This document shows, in pieces, positions 62,764-64,000 of a DNA stretch of 64,000 nt; positions within the stretch are counted from its first letter, which is position 1, and the number at the start of each line of letters is the position of its first letter. The notes beneath the pieces were generated by a model. That model was not told the DNA's origin. It saw only the letters and a program-made list of their open reading frames with translations, and made no database searches. The stretch spans positions 306,313 through 370,312 of the forward strand of contig NZ_LMJL01000010.1 in assembly GCF_001429295.1 (NCBI RefSeq), given 5' to 3'. Both the position numbers and the translations under genes were made by a program. This DNA is from Flavobacterium sp. Root935 (GTDB lineage Bacteria; Bacteroidota; Bacteroidia; Flavobacteriales; Flavobacteriaceae).

Positions 62764-63351
62764 TTATTTAAAGAAAAATAAAAATAAAAATAAATATACC
62801 CATAATAAATCCAAAAAGTGCCAATACATCGCACCTAGTTCTATACCAAGAGTTTGAGTCGAATTGTATTTTTGTTTAAAATGATTATAAATTATAATTA
62901 AAAGTGAAATTAATCCGCCAGCCAAGTGTAACAAGTGCGTAACCGTTACAACATACAAGAAAGTTGTAGTAATTGAACTACCTTCTCCTGTAAAATAATA
63001 TCCTTGTTCAACGATTTGTCCAAATCCTTGAAATTGTAACACTACAAATAAAATCCCTAACGCTAAAGTTCCCAAAAGCAATCCCGTAACAGCGCTTCTG
63101 TTGTCCTTTTGGATGGCTTTTTTAGCCAGATAAAAAGTAACACTACAAGCAATAATTACAGCTGTACTCCAATAAAACGCAGAAGGCAGCTCAAAATTCT
63201 TCAACCAGTCTGCTCTTGATTTACTTACTACAAATGCACTTGTTAATCCAGCAAACATCATGGTCATACTAACCATCGCAAAAAGAAGAATCAGTTTTGC
63301 TGATTTCGACTTTCTTACTTGTTCTTCATTTGTTGTCATTGTCATTTCCAT
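62764..63351 (-). CDS. Cytochrome c oxidase subunit III family protein (small)
   Basis: A 195-residue membrane protein with five transmembrane segments. It has SMTMMFAGLTSAFVVSKSRADWL, FVVLQFQGFGQIVEQGYYFTGEGS and VVTVTHLLHLAGGLISLLI, then IELGAMYWHFLDLLWVYLFLFLFF. It matches the shorter CtaE-type subunit III. Two COX III-type genes in one operon are usual in this group. It starts 2 nt after ctaB and is translationally coupled. Confidence 0.9.
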   Translation of the reverse strand: MEMTMTTNEEQVRKSKSAKLILLFAMVSMTMMFAGLTSAFVVSKSRADWLKNFELPSAFYWSTAVIIACSVTFYLAKKAIQKDNRSAVTGLLLGTLALGILFVVLQFQGFGQIVEQGYYFTGEGSSITTTFLYVVTVTHLLHLAGGLISLLIIIYNHFKQKYNSTQTLGIELGAMYWHFLDLLWVYLFLFLFFFK

Positions 63352-63353
63352 AA

Positions 63354-64000
63354 CTATCTTAAAAATTTATCTACTATATATACAATTTGTAAAAGCGAAA
63401 TATAAGAAACACTTACCAGCATTAATGTTCTAGCTGCTTTGGCAGTTCTTAACTTGTACAAACGAACTGCATAAAAAAGCATCCAAATACCTAACAGAAA
63501 AACTAAAATTGCTGCGATTGGAGAAATAAATAATTGTCCTGTAAAACCTAAAACCGGCAGCAATGATGCTATTATAAGCCAAATTGTATATAAAATAATT
63601 TGTAATGCTGTTCCTTTGTCTTTTTTACCTGTTGGCAGCATAAAAATCCCTGCCTTCTCATAATCTTCATATAAAAACCATCCGATAGACCAAAAATGCG
63701 GAAACTGCCAGAAAAACTGAATTAGAAACAAAGTTCCTGCTTCGATGCCAAATTCTCCTGTCGCCGCTACCCAGCCCAGCATAAATGGAATTGCTCCTGG
63801 AAAAGCTCCAACAAAAACAGACAAAGAAGTAACCGTTTTTAATGGCGTATAGATACTTGTATACAAAAATATAGATATTGCAGCAAACATTGCCGACTTT
63901 GCATTTATCGTATAAAGAAGTGCAATTCCTAGAATCGTAAGCAGACTTGCTACTAGCAAAGCTACTCTTGGCGACATTCTGCCTGAAGGAACTGGACGAT
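63354..64000 (-). CDS. ctaB: Protoheme IX farnesyltransferase, partial (cut by the right edge)
   Basis: UbiA-superfamily enzyme that converts heme b to heme o for the oxidase. The visible part includes ISIFLYTSIYTPLKTVTSLSVFVGAFPGAIPF and FLIQFFWQFPHFWSIGWFLYEDYEKAGIFM, and ends in a TM segment. An ATG at 63977 gives 207 residues, but the frame continues upstream to the window edge with RPVPSGRMSP, typical of the middle of CtaB/CyoE, so the true start and the first Asp-rich motif lie beyond 64000. First visible gene of the cox operon. Confidence 0.92.
   Translation of the reverse strand, partial: RPVPSGRMSPRVALLVASLLTILGIALLYTINAKSAMFAAISIFLYTSIYTPLKTVTSLSVFVGAFPGAIPFMLGWVAATGEFGIEAGTLFLIQFFWQFPHFWSIGWFLYEDYEKAGIFMLPTGKKDKGTALQIILYTIWLIIASLLPVLGFTGQLFISPIAAILVFLLGIWMLFYAVRLYKLRTAKAARTLMLVSVSYISLLQIVYIVDKFLR

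Overview
The window looks like a chromosomal segment of a Flavobacterium-type bacterium (Bacteroidota, Flavobacteriaceae). Indications are the low GC content, A-rich leaders with few Shine-Dalgarno sites, a recurrent TAnnTTTG -7 box (with an upstream TTG/TTTG in the best cases), type IX secretion genes, the family content (DUF1573, DUF4270, DUF4403, DUF4907, DUF6089), an HPPK-deoxynucleoside kinase fusion, and the gene order nadK, DUF6089, uppS, bamA, ompH, ompH, murI. I saw no IS element, prophage, CRISPR array or rRNA gene.

Layout. 1-3021: tRNA-Leu, tRNA-Gly and mutS, all on the minus strand. 3181-6462: DUF1573 protein, SpoU methyltransferase, secreted C-type-lectin protein. 6574-10555: HPPK-dNK fusion (minus), then sppA and a coupled alpha/beta hydrolase. 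10731-17543: AsmA-like protein, family 9 glycosyltransferase, DUF2797 protein, GH3-family protein, small membrane protein. 17627-22870: serB, then six small VOC and AHSA1/SRPBCC proteins on the minus strand facing a divergent GlxA-type AraC regulator. 23141-26781: tig, clpP, clpX. 26896-29896: holin-like membrane protein, sterol desaturase-type hydroxylase, alpha/beta hydrolase, pdxJ. 30012-38465: plus-strand envelope block (CBS protein, nadK, DUF6089, uppS, bamA, two ompH, murI). 38470-41031: outer-membrane protein and DUF4270 lipoprotein (minus). 41263-46106: plus-strand unit of beta-barrel, Kelch lipoprotein, DUF4907 lipoprotein, LytS-type kinase, intradiol dioxygenase and LytTR regulator. 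46195-50342: gamma carbonic anhydrase, PorP/SprF, NifU/Nfu, MscS, tsaB. 50379-57506: MacAB-TolC-like operon with two permeases and two adaptors. 57683-59089: DUF4403 lipoprotein. 59106-64000: cytochrome oxidase assembly and subunit genes (small Cys protein, DUF420, SCO, SCO-like, COX IV, two COX III, and ctaB cut by the right edge).

How the genes work together. Three themes dominate: envelope biogenesis (bamA/Skp, uppS, murI, AsmA, DUF4403, T9SS parts), protein quality control (tig-clpP-clpX, sppA), and aerobic respiration (cox block). The least described locus is the barrel-Kelch-DUF4907-LytS-dioxygenase-LytTR unit, whose tight spacing suggests a surface-associated sensing or processing system with its own two-component pair. 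Second is the VOC/AHSA1 cluster. Intergenic regions carry several repeat types, including a structured element at 22895-22981 and hairpin repeats near 6470, 17560, 24400-24530, 30690 and 46130. Several starts differ from the longest open frame (3181, 18856, 20009, 32522, 33270, 41031, 57506), and mutS, bamA and tsaB appear to start at TTG or GTG. No ORF or family was checked against a database; all family names come from recognising motifs.
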